A DNA stretch of 64,000 nt, taken from contig NZ_NOXS01000030.1 in assembly GCF_002251735.1 (NCBI RefSeq), positions 124,001 through 188,000 on the forward strand, in the 5' to 3' direction. The DNA is from Elstera cyanobacteriorum (GTDB taxonomy: Bacteria; Pseudomonadota; Alphaproteobacteria; Elsterales; Elsteraceae). A program made the position numbers and the translations under genes. The notes under the pieces are model-generated. The model was not told where the DNA came from. It searched no databases and saw only the letters and a program-made list of their open reading frames with translations. Below are positions 48,835-57,518 of the stretch, piece by piece; the stretch's first letter is position 1, and every line of letters starts with the position of its first letter.

Positions 48835-49920
48835 ATGCCATCGATACCGCTGCCTTTCGTGATCTCTCTGGTACTCTGTCAGCTTCTGGTCAGAATGATC
48901 TTACAGGGGCCGCAGCGGCTGGGGCTGTTCTTTTCGCTCGTCGCCGCTTTTGCCGTTCAAGCCGCCCTCTCGGGCCTGAACTGGAACGTCGGCTGGTACC
49001 CAGCACGCCTAATCCAGCCTGTCCTGGCAGCAGTCCTACCCGCGCTTTGCTTTGTCGTCTTTAAGCAACTGCATCGCGGCGAACCGGCAACACTTGCGAG
49101 ATTATGGCCCCATCTCCTGCCTGCCCTCGCAGTCGCTTGCCTTATCCTCCTCTGGCGGGAACCGATTGATGCGATTCTCTGCGCGCTTGATCTCGGGTAC
49201 GGCCTTGCGCTTTTGCAGATTGCCCGGCAGGGGCCGGGGGCGCTTGCGGCAGCACGCCTCGGCGATGAACGGGTCGCGCACAAAGCCTTGGTCGCGATGG
49301 CGCTTCTTCTGATCCTCACGGGCTGTGTCGATGCGGCAATTGCGATCGATTTCGCGTTCGGTGATGGTCAGCAAGCGTCGGCGCTGCTAACGGCTGCCAG
49401 CATCCTTTGGCTTGCTGCGGCGGGCAGCGCCACCGCGATTGCGGGCGGTAGCTATCCCGTGACCGCCGACGAAACCTTGGACGATCCCGACCCTCAGAAA
49501 GTGCCGCATTCCCCGGCCCCTCCGCCCCTTGAGACTCTTTCCGAGGCGGATGCGGCCATTCTGCACCGGATCGACGCGCTGATGATCGACCAGCACCTCT
49601 ATCGCGACCCGGATTTGACCTTGGAGCGGATTGCGCGCCGGGCCGGTATTCCGGGGCGGCAGATTTCGGCTGCCTTGAATCGAGCGCATGGCCGAAACGT
49701 CTCCCAGATTATCAACGCCTATCGGGTCGCCGAGGCGCAGCAGCATCTGCTTTCCTCCCGCGATTCGGTGACGATCATCATGTTGAAGGTGGGTTTTGGC
49801 ACGAAATCCAACTTCAACCGCGAGTTCCTGCGCGTGACCGGCATGACGCCCAGCGCCTATCGTCGGGCTGGCGGCCCCGAAAAGGTCCTCGATCCTGATA
49901 GTGGACGTCCAATATCCTGA
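48835..49920 (+). CDS. AraC-family regulator with N-terminal membrane domain
   Basis: A 361-residue protein with six or so hydrophobic segments (such as LGLFFSLVAAFAVQAALSGL, HLLPALAVACLILLW, LVAMALLLILTGCVDAAIAI) in its first 220 residues, a Pro-rich linker, then an AraC DNA-binding domain (DLTLERIARRAGIPGRQIS, VSQIINAYRVAEAQQHLL, VGFGTKSNFNREFLRVTG). Membrane-bound AraC regulators of this build exist in alphaproteobacteria; the signal is unknown. It is followed on the same strand by a secreted alpha/beta hydrolase. Confidence 0.9.
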   Translation: MPSIPLPFVISLVLCQLLVRMILQGPQRLGLFFSLVAAFAVQAALSGLNWNVGWYPARLIQPVLAAVLPALCFVVFKQLHRGEPATLARLWPHLLPALAVACLILLWREPIDAILCALDLGYGLALLQIARQGPGALAAARLGDERVAHKALVAMALLLILTGCVDAAIAIDFAFGDGQQASALLTAASILWLAAAGSATAIAGGSYPVTADETLDDPDPQKVPHSPAPPPLETLSEADAAILHRIDALMIDQHLYRDPDLTLERIARRAGIPGRQISAALNRAHGRNVSQIINAYRVAEAQQHLLSSRDSVTIIMLKVGFGTKSNFNREFLRVTGMTPSAYRRAGGPEKVLDPDSGRPIS

Positions 49921-49985
49921 TCCAGGACGCCGACGACAGGCGTTTGCGGCCATCCTGTCGATCCAATCGGATTACGAGGGATGCC

Positions 49986-51023
49986 ATGAAAGTTTCAACG
50001 GGAATTATCGCCGCACTCATCGCCTTGGCGCTGCCGCAGACGGTTGAAGCCGCCGGCGTGCGCCGAATCGCCGCCCCATCGCAGGCGCGCGGCAGCAATA
50101 TAGACGTAACGATCTGGTACCCGGCATCGGCGGGGGGCACTCCTGTCGTGCTGGGAGAGACGAAATTCTTCATTGGCACGGCTGCCCGACTGGATGCCCC
50201 GATTACCGAAGGCCAGTTTCCTCTCATCCTGCTGTCCCACGGCGCGGGGCTTGCGGGCACGCCGCAAGCCCTGAGCTGGATTGCGGCGCCACTGGCCGAT
50301 CAAGGGTTTATCGTTGCCGCCCCGACCCATCCGGGTAATGGCGGGGCCGACAGGTCTGCCGCAGAAACGATGCGGCTGTGGCTGAGACCGGGAGATATCA
50401 GCGCAACCTTGACCGCGATGGAAAGGGATGCGTTCTTCAAACCGCATCTCGTGCCAGGCAAGACCGGCCTGCTCGGGCTGTCCATGGGCGGCGGCACGGC
50501 CCTGGCGATCGCGGGCGGGCGCATCGATCCGAAGCGCTTGGCCGGCTATTGCGATACGGATGCCCGCAACCCGTCGCTCTGCGGCTGGATCCGGCAGAGC
50601 GGCGTCGATCTTCATGCGCTGGATATGCGGCTTGCGGGCCGGGATTATACGGACAAACGCATTCGCGTCGCCATAGCGATCGACCCTGCCCCGGTCGATG
50701 TCTTCGCGCCGGAGAGTTTTTCCGAGATCACGACTCCGATGGCTCTGGTGAACCTCGGCCGCACCGAGGATATTCCCGTAACGGCGCGAGCCGCCGACGT
50801 GGCGAGGGCAATCGCCGCCGCCCGCTATTCAACGATAACGGCAGCCAGTCATTTCAGTATGTTTGCCGAATGCAAGCCAGGCGCGGCTGAGAGTGCCGAA
50901 GCGGAGGATATCGGCGATCTCATTTGCGCGGACAGCCCCGGAGGCTTCAGGCCCGACATCCATACCCAATTGACAGCGATGGTCGTAGCGGCTTTTACGC
51001 GTGAATTGAAGACGGGGCCGTGA
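49986..51023 (+). CDS. Exported alpha/beta hydrolase (dienelactone-hydrolase/PAF-acetylhydrolase-like)
   Basis: A 345-residue serine hydrolase with signal peptide (STGIIAALIALALPQTVEA). The domain has VTIWYPAS, FPLILLSHGAGL, VAAPTHPGN, the nucleophile elbow GLSMGG with Ser166, and late catalytic candidates near IAIDPAP and AASHFSMF. The family hydrolyses esters or lipids. Start ATG 49986 gives the signal peptide. It is convergent with coq7, ten bases away, and lies 65 bases after the araC-type gene, which may regulate it. Confidence 0.83.
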   Translation: MKVSTGIIAALIALALPQTVEAAGVRRIAAPSQARGSNIDVTIWYPASAGGTPVVLGETKFFIGTAARLDAPITEGQFPLILLSHGAGLAGTPQALSWIAAPLADQGFIVAAPTHPGNGGADRSAAETMRLWLRPGDISATLTAMERDAFFKPHLVPGKTGLLGLSMGGGTALAIAGGRIDPKRLAGYCDTDARNPSLCGWIRQSGVDLHALDMRLAGRDYTDKRIRVAIAIDPAPVDVFAPESFSEITTPMALVNLGRTEDIPVTARAADVARAIAAARYSTITAASHFSMFAECKPGAAESAEAEDIGDLICADSPGGFRPDIHTQLTAMVVAAFTRELKTGP

Positions 51024-51033
51024 GCCAACGAAG

Positions 51034-51591
51034 TTAAACCCGCTGGGCGAGCCAAATGGCAAGGCGAGAGCCGGTTTTGATCGCGGCTTCCAGAACCGGA
51101 TAGCCAACCGCCTCGCGCCCGCCGTGTGCAACGCCGGTGTCGCGGTGCTCCAGCTCTTCGGCGCGGAATTTTTCGATTTTCTCTTTCAGCGGCGCCTCTG
51201 CCGCGTCGAGCCGCGCCGATTGTTCGGCGTAATGCTGGTCGATCACCTCTTCCACGGCAATCGTGCAGGCCATCGCCGCCTTATCGCCCATCAATGCCGT
51301 GGCCGCCCCCAGGGCAAACCCGGCAACGTGCCAGAGCGGAAACAAGGCCGTTGGCCGGATGCGGCGGGCGACCAGCTCCTGCTCGAAGGCCGTCAGATGC
51401 TCCTGCTCCTGCGCGGCCATATGCTCGATCTTCGCGCGCAGCGGGCTATTGGGCCGCAAGAAAGCCAACTGGCCTTCGTAGATACGCTTCGCCCCATATT
51501 CGCCCGCGTGATTGACGCGGATCATCCGCTCCAAATCCTGCGCCGGGGTAAGATCGCCGGGCAGCGGCAGGGCGGGGGTAGAAGCCGTCAT
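51034..51591 (-). CDS. coq7: Coq7-type demethoxyubiquinone hydroxylase
   Basis: Di-iron monooxygenase of ubiquinone synthesis, 185 residues. The metal ligands are in the ferritin-like motifs MIRVNHAGEYGAKRIYEGQ, AAQEQEHLTAFE, EEVIDQHYAEQ and EELEHRDTG. The start is ATG 51591, which has GAGGAG upstream; an in-frame TTG at 51597 is two codons earlier. It is 12 bases downstream of dsbB and co-directional. Confidence 0.94.
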   Translation of the reverse strand: MTASTPALPLPGDLTPAQDLERMIRVNHAGEYGAKRIYEGQLAFLRPNSPLRAKIEHMAAQEQEHLTAFEQELVARRIRPTALFPLWHVAGFALGAATALMGDKAAMACTIAVEEVIDQHYAEQSARLDAAEAPLKEKIEKFRAEELEHRDTGVAHGGREAVGYPVLEAAIKTGSRLAIWLAQRV

Positions 51592-51603
51592 CCTCAAGCT
51601 CCT

Positions 51604-52110
51604 CTAAACCCGGGCGTGGGCGGCGCGCAGCAGCGCAACCACGCCGATCAGCCCGGAAATCACGAAGTTATAGCCTGCCATCGACAGACCTAAAAAGGAC
51701 CAGGCCGCTTCGTCGCAGCGCACGACCGGGGTTTCGAGCAGGGAGGCGCGCAGTTCATCAATCGTTTGCCCCGCGCCCAGCGTCGAACCGCAGCTCGCCG
51801 TGCCCTGCCACCAATGCCATTCCACGCCCATGTGGAACGCGCCAATCGCCGCCGACACTACAATTGCCACAGCGGCTAGAACCGTAAACAGCTTTGCCGC
51901 ACCGGTCTTCCCTTGGCGGAACAAGAGGATGGCCACAAGACCGACCACGATCGCCGCCGCATGCGGCCAACGCTGATAAAGGCAGAGGATGCAGGGCTGC
52001 AAGCCGCCCCAAAACTGCGACGCCAGCGCCACCGCCAAAGCCGCAGCGCTATAGAGCGGCGGTAGGATCACCAGGGCGGGGGACAGGGGCAGCGGACGAT
52101 GGGTGCTCAT
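51604..52110 (-). CDS. dsbB: Disulfide bond formation protein B
   Basis: Four-span quinone reductase that re-oxidises DsbA. The 168-residue product has the first Cys pair CILC (Cys40, Cys43 in GLQPCILCLYQRW), the second pair Cys107 and Cys132 (ASCGSTLG, VVRCDEAAW), and membrane spans around AIVVGLVAILLF and TVLAAVAIVVSAAIG. No dsbA is adjacent; its partner must lie elsewhere. Confidence 0.92.
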   Translation of the reverse strand: MSTHRPLPLSPALVILPPLYSAAALAVALASQFWGGLQPCILCLYQRWPHAAAIVVGLVAILLFRQGKTGAAKLFTVLAAVAIVVSAAIGAFHMGVEWHWWQGTASCGSTLGAGQTIDELRASLLETPVVRCDEAAWSFLGLSMAGYNFVISGLIGVVALLRAAHARV

Positions 52111-52246
52111 GCCTGAGATATACGCCCCTGCCCAGCCAACGCAAGCCCCGGCCTGCCCCGCAAAAAAGGGAATTGCGTCCGCCGCCGCCCGGCGCTAGGG
52201 TGCTGCCGCCTTCGGTTTCGACCTTGGAACGGGCTGGGGGCATTGT

Positions 52247-52331
52247 GCGGGCGTGGTGAAACTGGTAGACGCGCCGGACTCAAAATCCGGTTCCGAAAGG
52301 AGTGTCGGTTCGATTCCGACCGCCCGCACCA
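52247..52331 (+). tRNA. tRNA-Leu (anticodon CAA)
   Basis: An 85-base tRNA. Acceptor arms GCGGGCG (52247-52253) and CGCCCGC (52321-52327) match, the discriminator is A, and CCA is encoded. The anticodon loop is CTCAAAA between CCGGA and TCCGG, giving anticodon CAA (reads UUG). The long variable arm around CCGAAAGGAG is typical of class II tRNA-Leu, and the T arm is GTCGGTTCGATTCCGAC. No integrase or repeat of its 3' end was seen nearby. Confidence 0.97.
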
Positions 52332-52548
52332 AATTCCTCTTTAAGCATGGTTACGGGTGTCCATAGGTGACACTGAAGTGGCGGGAACTCTTAGAGTTGT
52401 CGTCTATCCCTAACCATGAGCGATAGATTTGGGGATGCACTTGCTAGGACAAGCTGAACATGCCCCGAAGAAAAAGCGCTGATCAATAAAATACCTCCCC
52501 AATATTTTTATGGGGAGGCATCCTATGTCACATGAGATATCCGAGATA
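52332..52548. other. AT-richer non-coding stretch after tRNA-Leu
   Basis: About 217 bases between tRNA-Leu and the next gene hold no credible ORF; they look AT-richer than the surroundings. CCTCCCCA (52494-52501) and TGGGGAGG (52511-52518) form an 8-base stem whose minus-strand follow-on is T-rich (TATTTTATT), a likely terminator for the SnoaL-like gene. The stretch GTGTCC-n3-GGTGACAC around 52357-52372 might be a remnant of an insertion sequence, unproven. Confidence 0.5.
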
Positions 52549-53034
52549 CTATTTCTCGAAAGCGCCCATTTGGAATAGACCACCAAGCCAATCTTCCAAA
52601 TGCCAAGTTTTAACAACCATACCCTTACTGTCGAATTCGTGAACATCAATCGTCATGATCGAAAAATTGCGTCCCTTGGCCGGAAAGCCAGCAAAGGGCC
52701 CGGCTTGGGTTGCAGAATAGGTTGACCGAACCACAACCTTATTTCCCTCTTCGATCATGTCCTCAATCACGAATTTGCTGTTGGTGAATGTCGCCGACAT
52801 GCCCGGGATCAGAGCCTTGAACCCGTCGCGCCCTGGCCCTTGCCCCGGATTTTTCGGCACGTTTACCCAATCCGTCGCAAGAACCTGATCCAGCAAATCG
52901 GCCTTACCCGTAACGAATGTATCGTAGAATACGCGGATCTTGTCCTTATGGGCCGACTGCGCCAAGGCGGAACCGGCTGCAAGGGTGATCGCAACCGCGG
53001 TCAGGGTGGTTTTGGCGAACTGCTTAAGGGTCAT
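52549..53034 (-). CDS. Exported SnoaL/NTF2-like protein
   Basis: A 161-residue protein with a signal peptide (MTLKQFAKTTLTAVAITLAAGSALAQS) and an ester-cyclase/SnoaL-like body: KIRVFYDTFVTGKADLLDQ, ATDWVNVP, IEDMIEEGNKVVVRSTYSAT, and WHLEDWLGG. This type includes polyketide cyclases but mostly members with unknown substrates. AGAGGA precedes the ATG. It is downstream of and co-directional with a LysR regulator, 131 bases away, and looks AT-richer than average. Confidence 0.78.
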   Translation of the reverse strand: MTLKQFAKTTLTAVAITLAAGSALAQSAHKDKIRVFYDTFVTGKADLLDQVLATDWVNVPKNPGQGPGRDGFKALIPGMSATFTNSKFVIEDMIEEGNKVVVRSTYSATQAGPFAGFPAKGRNFSIMTIDVHEFDSKGMVVKTWHLEDWLGGLFQMGAFEK

Positions 53035-53165
53035 CTAAGGTTCCTCTCATCTTTCTGTAAGGGATCGGCCCCATCTGCCGGTATCCACTTGAGTAGAGAG
53101 AGGTTAACCGTTTAGGCTCAGTCGATCATCGGCACGAAATTTGATACTTAATTTACTGTGGGTTG

Positions 53166-54059
53166 TTAATCAACTAACCCGCCCATCCCCTGCGGGCTTG
53201 TTAGGAAATCCAGAAAACTGCGCATTTTTGCGGGCAAGTAGGACCGGTTTGGATAAACTGCATGCAACGTGACCTTCGGCCATAGGGCTTCTGGCAGAAC
53301 TGACTTGAGGACACCTTCCGCCAGATCGCTCTCGACCAGCCAATAGGGCATGAATGACAGGCCTATCCCTTCGCGGGCAGCAAGATGTAGCAGGGTTTCG
53401 TTGCCAGACAGCATTATTGGGCGCAGATGCAAATCGGGCAGGCCCTGGCCAAGCCGCACCCGTCCATCGGGGGCAACCCCGGTATAGGCTAAAAAGGGTG
53501 CCCCCTGCAGGGCCGGGAGCGAATCGGGATATCCCAGGCGCATCAATAAATCCGGCGATCCCACCATGACAAAACGGATCGTCGCGAGCTTCCGCGCGAC
53601 AAGCGTCTCGTCCAGGGCTGGCGTGACCCGCAAAGCAAGATCAAAACCCTCGTCAACCAAGTTTACCTTGCGCCCAGACAGATCAAGGTCGAGCACAACA
53701 TTGGGAAATTGCTGATGATAGGCCGCCATGAGCCGTGCAAAACTAGGGTTCGCCATCCAGATCGGCAGGCTTACTTTCAGAACACCTCGGGGCTTTAGAA
53801 GGGTCTGCGCCAACTGGGCTTCGGTCTGTTCAAGACCATCCAGAACTGTCCTAACCGTGTTAAGGTAGAGCATTCCGGCTTCAGTCAGGCTGACGCTACG
53901 GCTCGTCCGGTTCAATAGTCGGGCGCCGACCCGTTCTTCGACCCGTTGGATATGTTTGCTGGTCATGGCAGGCGACAGACCCAACCGCTCCGCAGCCGCC
54001 GTGAAACTTTTCAGCTCCGCCACGAGACAAAACACGCGCAACCCTAATAGGGCATCCAT
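53166..54059 (-). CDS. LysR-family transcriptional regulator
   Basis: A 297-residue LysR protein. The winged helix-turn-helix is at the N-terminus (FTAAAERLGLSPAMTSKHI, VGARLLNRTSRSVSLTEAG) and the effector domain follows (VVLDLDLSGRKVNLVDEGFD). The ATG at 54059 follows GAGGAGAG; the longer frame from a TTG at 54074 is less likely. Its likely target is the SnoaL-like gene downstream, though no binding site was recognised; typical targets of such CrgA/PgrR-like proteins vary. Confidence 0.93.
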   Translation of the reverse strand: MDALLGLRVFCLVAELKSFTAAAERLGLSPAMTSKHIQRVEERVGARLLNRTSRSVSLTEAGMLYLNTVRTVLDGLEQTEAQLAQTLLKPRGVLKVSLPIWMANPSFARLMAAYHQQFPNVVLDLDLSGRKVNLVDEGFDLALRVTPALDETLVARKLATIRFVMVGSPDLLMRLGYPDSLPALQGAPFLAYTGVAPDGRVRLGQGLPDLHLRPIMLSGNETLLHLAAREGIGLSFMPYWLVESDLAEGVLKSVLPEALWPKVTLHAVYPNRSYLPAKMRSFLDFLTSPQGMGGLVD

Positions 54060-54159
54060 CCATTCTCTCCTCAAACGAAAGATAACATCGCTGGAGGAGA
54101 AAATTATAATTTTCTAGGATCGGGTTAACCTATCAATCTTCCTTCAAACGATCACCCGC

Positions 54160-55632
54160 TTACGGCTTCAGCCACTGCACCCGATATAGGTAGAAAACCT
54201 TCGCATAATCCTTGGCCAGCGGAATACTGATTTTGCCGATGCGGCTAGCGTCGCGGAAGCGGGTTAGCGCGTCGGGGGCGTCGTGGCGGGAGACGTAGAG
54301 AATTTCGTCGTCCCGATGGTCTTCGATCCGGGTCGTCAGCTCGAAATGGTTTTGGATCACCCCATCCGGGTTCCACTGCACCTGTTCGGCGGGCGGGCGG
54401 ACGTAGAAGGACAAGAGCGCGAACAGCATGCGCTCGTCGGTCATCAGTACCGCCCCCGGCATTTGCTGCAAGGTCTGCTGTACGGCCTTACCGAGCGCGG
54501 GGCTACCCATCACCGCTTTCAGCGCCGGATCGGTTTTGCGGGTGAGCTCCACCCCCGCCAGCTTCGCGAGATCGTGATAGCTATAGCCAAAGCCCATCAG
54601 CGCCCCGTGCAGCACGAGGCTGGCCGGGATAATCCAGCGCCAGCGCGCCCGGTCGAGCGTCCAGACCGTCACCAGGACCGACGCGGAGACATAGGCGGTT
54701 GCCGCCCAATTGGCATTGGCGCGCGACAGGAAGGACACGGTGATCATCACCAACAGCGGCGGCAGCGCGAACCCGGCGAGCAGGCCGATCCGCTCATCCG
54801 GCAGGCGGCGACGGATCAGCGGCAGCAGCAGGCCGCTTAGAATCGCCGCCAACAGCACCGGAAACAGCAGCGGGCCAAAGACGCCGAGTTGGCTGGCAAG
54901 AAACTCCACCAGCTTGCCGGGATGGATCAGCTTGCCGCCCAGATTGGCATTCGCCGCCGTGTGGCTAACCGTCGCAAACTGGTTTTGGGCGTTCCACCAG
55001 ATGTTCGGAGCGAAGACAAGCAGGGCAAACGCCATCCCGGCCCACAAGCGCGGGCTGCGCAGCAGATCGCGGCGCCAGAGCAGCAGATGCAGGCCCAGAC
55101 CGCCGAGGAAAAACAGCATAGCGTATTTCGCCAGCATCCCAAGACCGATCGCCCCGCCCAGCACCAACCACCAATGGGGCCGAGCCTCGGACTCCTGGAC
55201 CCGCAGATAAGCATAAAGCCCCACCGCCCAACACAGCAGCAGCGGCACATCGGTGGACATGATCAGGGCGGAAAACCCAACCGCTGGCAGCAACCCATAG
55301 GTCAGCGCGCTGTAAAAGCCGATGCATCGATCATAGAGTTTCTCGCCGATCCGATAAATCACCAGCCCGGTCAGGAAATGCAGCAGTGGGGAGGCGAAGC
55401 GCACCCCGAATTCCCGGTCGCCTAAAAAGCTGGTCGTCGCGGCGATGATCCAGGACAGCAGCGGCGGCTTGGAGTAATAACCCCAATCGAGGGTTTTCGA
55501 CCACAGCCAATATTGCGCCTCGTCCCCGTGCAGCGGGTAATATTCATTCGCCAGAACAGCATAGCGCACGGCGGTCAGAAAGAACAAAACGGCCAGCGCC
55601 AACCCAAATGAATGGCGGGGCACGTCTTTCAT
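54160..55632 (-). CDS. GT39 (ArnT-like) polyprenyl-phosphate sugar transferase
   Basis: A 490-residue GT-C membrane enzyme. The loop with the catalytic acid pair is intact: HGDEAQYWLW (Asp37, Glu38), followed by YYSKPPLLSW (about residues 52-61). About ten membrane spans follow and a C-terminal periplasmic domain. Such enzymes move a sugar, for example aminoarabinose or galacturonic acid, from polyprenyl phosphate to lipid A. It is 3 bases after the LpxB-N-like gene and third in a set with a GT2 enzyme, so lipid A glycosylation is likely. Confidence 0.88.
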   Translation of the reverse strand: MKDVPRHSFGLALAVLFFLTAVRYAVLANEYYPLHGDEAQYWLWSKTLDWGYYSKPPLLSWIIAATTSFLGDREFGVRFASPLLHFLTGLVIYRIGEKLYDRCIGFYSALTYGLLPAVGFSALIMSTDVPLLLCWAVGLYAYLRVQESEARPHWWLVLGGAIGLGMLAKYAMLFFLGGLGLHLLLWRRDLLRSPRLWAGMAFALLVFAPNIWWNAQNQFATVSHTAANANLGGKLIHPGKLVEFLASQLGVFGPLLFPVLLAAILSGLLLPLIRRRLPDERIGLLAGFALPPLLVMITVSFLSRANANWAATAYVSASVLVTVWTLDRARWRWIIPASLVLHGALMGFGYSYHDLAKLAGVELTRKTDPALKAVMGSPALGKAVQQTLQQMPGAVLMTDERMLFALLSFYVRPPAEQVQWNPDGVIQNHFELTTRIEDHRDDEILYVSRHDAPDALTRFRDASRIGKISIPLAKDYAKVFYLYRVQWLKP

Positions 55633-55635
55633 CGC

Positions 55636-55965
55636 TTACGCCGCCTCGTTCCGGCGCTTTTCGCCCCGGATCAGCGTTAGATTGCGCACATAGACGATAA
55701 GCCCGAGCAGTTGGCCGAGCGCGAAAACCAGTTCCTGCCGATGGACGGCATAGGCAAAAAGCGACCCGCCGCCCAAAAGGCTAATCCACCAAAAGGCGAC
55801 CGGGATAACGGATTTCTTCTGCTTCTCGCTATGCAGCCATTGCACGATAAAACGCGACATGAACAGCGCCTGCGCGCCAAAGCCGATCAACATCCAAACG
55901 CCGTCCGTCTCCCAATTATGGACGAAAACGGCCCAAAGGCTGGCGATCCAATCGAGCGGGTTCAT
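55636..55965 (-). CDS. Lipid-A-disaccharide-synthase N-terminal-domain (LAB_N) membrane protein
   Basis: A 109-residue protein with three membrane helices, WMLIGFGAQALFMSRFIVQW, KSVIPVAFWWISLLGGGSLF and QELVFALGQLLGLIVYVRNL, the LAB_N pattern. Stand-alone LAB_N proteins occur between a DPM-like GT2 and a GT39 enzyme and are thought to help lipid-linked sugar transfer. It overlaps the GT2 stop by four bases (ATGA) and precedes the GT39 gene. Confidence 0.9.
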   Translation of the reverse strand: MNPLDWIASLWAVFVHNWETDGVWMLIGFGAQALFMSRFIVQWLHSEKQKKSVIPVAFWWISLLGGGSLFAYAVHRQELVFALGQLLGLIVYVRNLTLIRGEKRRNEAA

Positions 55966-56681
55966 GCGTCCTCGCGCACTTGAGGGATGGTGCCGCGCCG
56001 TTGCAGCCAGGCGACGCCAAGCAGATCCGAAATACCGACCAAGGCGCGGTCGAGATTACCGTAATTCGATCGGCCTGCACCGCGCGGGCGGTGGTTGACC
56101 GGCACCGAAACCACGCGCCCACCCTGGCGCTTCATCAGCGCCGCGAGATAGCGGTGGTAATGATTGAAGTAGGGAAATTCCAAAAATACATCGCGCGGGA
56201 AAAGCTTGATGCCGCAGCCGGTATCGGGCGTTTCATCGCGCAGCAGGGCCACACGGATGCGGTTCGCGAGGCGGGAGGCGATGCGCTTCGACCAAACGTC
56301 TTTGCGCTGCGTGCGCCAGCCGGCGATCATCACCGCACCGCCGCCCAAGTCCTGCATCTTGGCCCACAGTTTCGGAATATCGGCGGGGTCATTCTGCCCG
56401 TCGCCGTCAAGCGTGGCGATCCATGCGCCGCGCGCCGCCTTGACCCCCGACCGCACCGCCGCCGACTGGCCGCTGCGCTTATCGTGATGCAGGGCGCGGA
56501 AGTTGGGCAGATCGCGGCACAGGCCCGCCAGAACCTCCGGCGTGCGGTCGGTCGAGCCGTCGTTGACATAGAGGATCTCATAGGCCAGAAGCCCATCCAG
56601 CGCGGTGCGGATTTCCTGCACCAACGGGGGGATATTATCGGCTTCGTTCAACACCGGAACGACGACTGAAAGTTCGGTCAA
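55962..56681 (-). CDS. GT2 dolichol-phosphate-mannose-synthase-like glycosyltransferase
   Basis: Makes polyprenyl-phosphate sugar from a nucleotide sugar. The product shows the family start TELSVVVPVLNEADNIPPLV, the metal motif TLDGDGQNDP, the later block DTGCGIKLFPRDVF, and a C-terminal region lacking the extra membrane spans of ArnC. No ATG starts the frame; a TTG at 56681 with GAGGCGG upstream gives the usual N-terminus (239 residues), while a TTG at 56714 would add 11 residues. First of three overlapping lipid-sugar genes. Confidence 0.88.
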   Translation of the reverse strand: MTELSVVVPVLNEADNIPPLVQEIRTALDGLLAYEILYVNDGSTDRTPEVLAGLCRDLPNFRALHHDKRSGQSAAVRSGVKAARGAWIATLDGDGQNDPADIPKLWAKMQDLGGGAVMIAGWRTQRKDVWSKRIASRLANRIRVALLRDETPDTGCGIKLFPRDVFLEFPYFNHYHRYLAALMKRQGGRVVSVPVNHRPRGAGRSNYGNLDRALVGISDLLGVAWLQRRGTIPQVREDA

Positions 56682-56770
56682 ATCCGCCTCGGCCCTTGGG
56701 AAAATAAGTCTCAAGCCGCTGGGAGTAGCCGAATCTACGCCGTTCCGCCACTGTCAAAAAGCGAAACCAC

Positions 56771-57448
56771 CTATCGCCCCAGCGACAGAATCCCCGCAAC
56801 CACCACAATCGCCACCGCCGCCGCGATCCCCGCCCGCCACAGTGGCGGCGCCCGATCCGGCAGGGGCGGCAGATCGGCGTCACGCAGATCGGCGCGGCGC
56901 CCGGTCAGCATCGGGCGCACGAGGTTCTGCTTTTTCCAGACGAAATAGACCAGCACCGCCCCGATATGCAGCACCACCGCCGCTAGGATCAGATTGCTCA
57001 TGATCTTATGGATTGTCGTGATCTTCTCGCTGGTGCTTTCCGCCACAAGCTCGCCCAGCGGGCCGACGTAGGTGATGAGGTCATTGGTAAACAGCCCCGT
57101 CCCAGCTTGCACCAGGATCAGGATCAACAGTACAGCGACCATCCAGCCCCCAGCGGCATTATGGCCGACGTGCTGGGGCGGGTTGGGCTGCCGCATCTCG
57201 TCAAGATGCTCCAGCACCGCTTTCGGGCCGCGCAAAAAGCTGGTGAAGCGGGCATAGCGCCCGCCGATGACCCCCCAGATCAGCCGAAACAGCACCAGCG
57301 CCAGAATGGCAATACCGATGCGCTGATGAATGTCGCGGTTATCGTCGCTCAGAAAGGCGGCCAGGATCAGCAGCGCCAGCAGCCAATGAAACAGCCGCGT
57401 CGGCAAATCCCACACCAACGCCCCGAGTTTCCGCACGCCTTCGGCCAT
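56771..57448 (-). CDS. Cytochrome b561-type membrane protein
   Basis: A 225-residue protein with four or five membrane spans. Haem-ligand histidines are likely in TRLFHWLLALLILAA, DIHQRIGIA, VGHNAAGGWM and TIHKIMSNLILAAVVLHIG, the Ni/Fe-hydrogenase/cytochrome b561 pattern. It may pass electrons between quinol and a periplasmic c-type partner, which is not present next to it. The C-terminal tail is cytoplasmic and Pro-rich (DADLPPLPDRAPP), then one last span. Confidence 0.88.
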   Translation of the reverse strand: MAEGVRKLGALVWDLPTRLFHWLLALLILAAFLSDDNRDIHQRIGIAILALVLFRLIWGVIGGRYARFTSFLRGPKAVLEHLDEMRQPNPPQHVGHNAAGGWMVAVLLILILVQAGTGLFTNDLITYVGPLGELVAESTSEKITTIHKIMSNLILAAVVLHIGAVLVYFVWKKQNLVRPMLTGRRADLRDADLPPLPDRAPPLWRAGIAAAVAIVVVAGILSLGR

Positions 57449-57518
57449 TCTGTCCTCGCCCTGTCGTTCCTCTCAGGAGTGTAGCGGAAGCTACGCGCGT
57501 TGCCGAGAGGCGGAGGGC

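Noticed and set aside
52247-52331. tRNA-Leu as an attachment site for a genomic island
   Set aside because: No integrase gene follows and the tRNA 3' end is not repeated in the nearby sequence I scanned.
52357-52372. GTGTCC-n3-GGTGACAC as an insertion sequence end
   Set aside because: Only a short imperfect repeat was seen, with no transposase remnant or matching second end.
52410-52649. Minus-strand 79-codon frame overlapping the end of the SnoaL-like gene
   Set aside because: It overlaps a supported gene in another frame, its peptide is unconvincing and it lacks a ribosome site.
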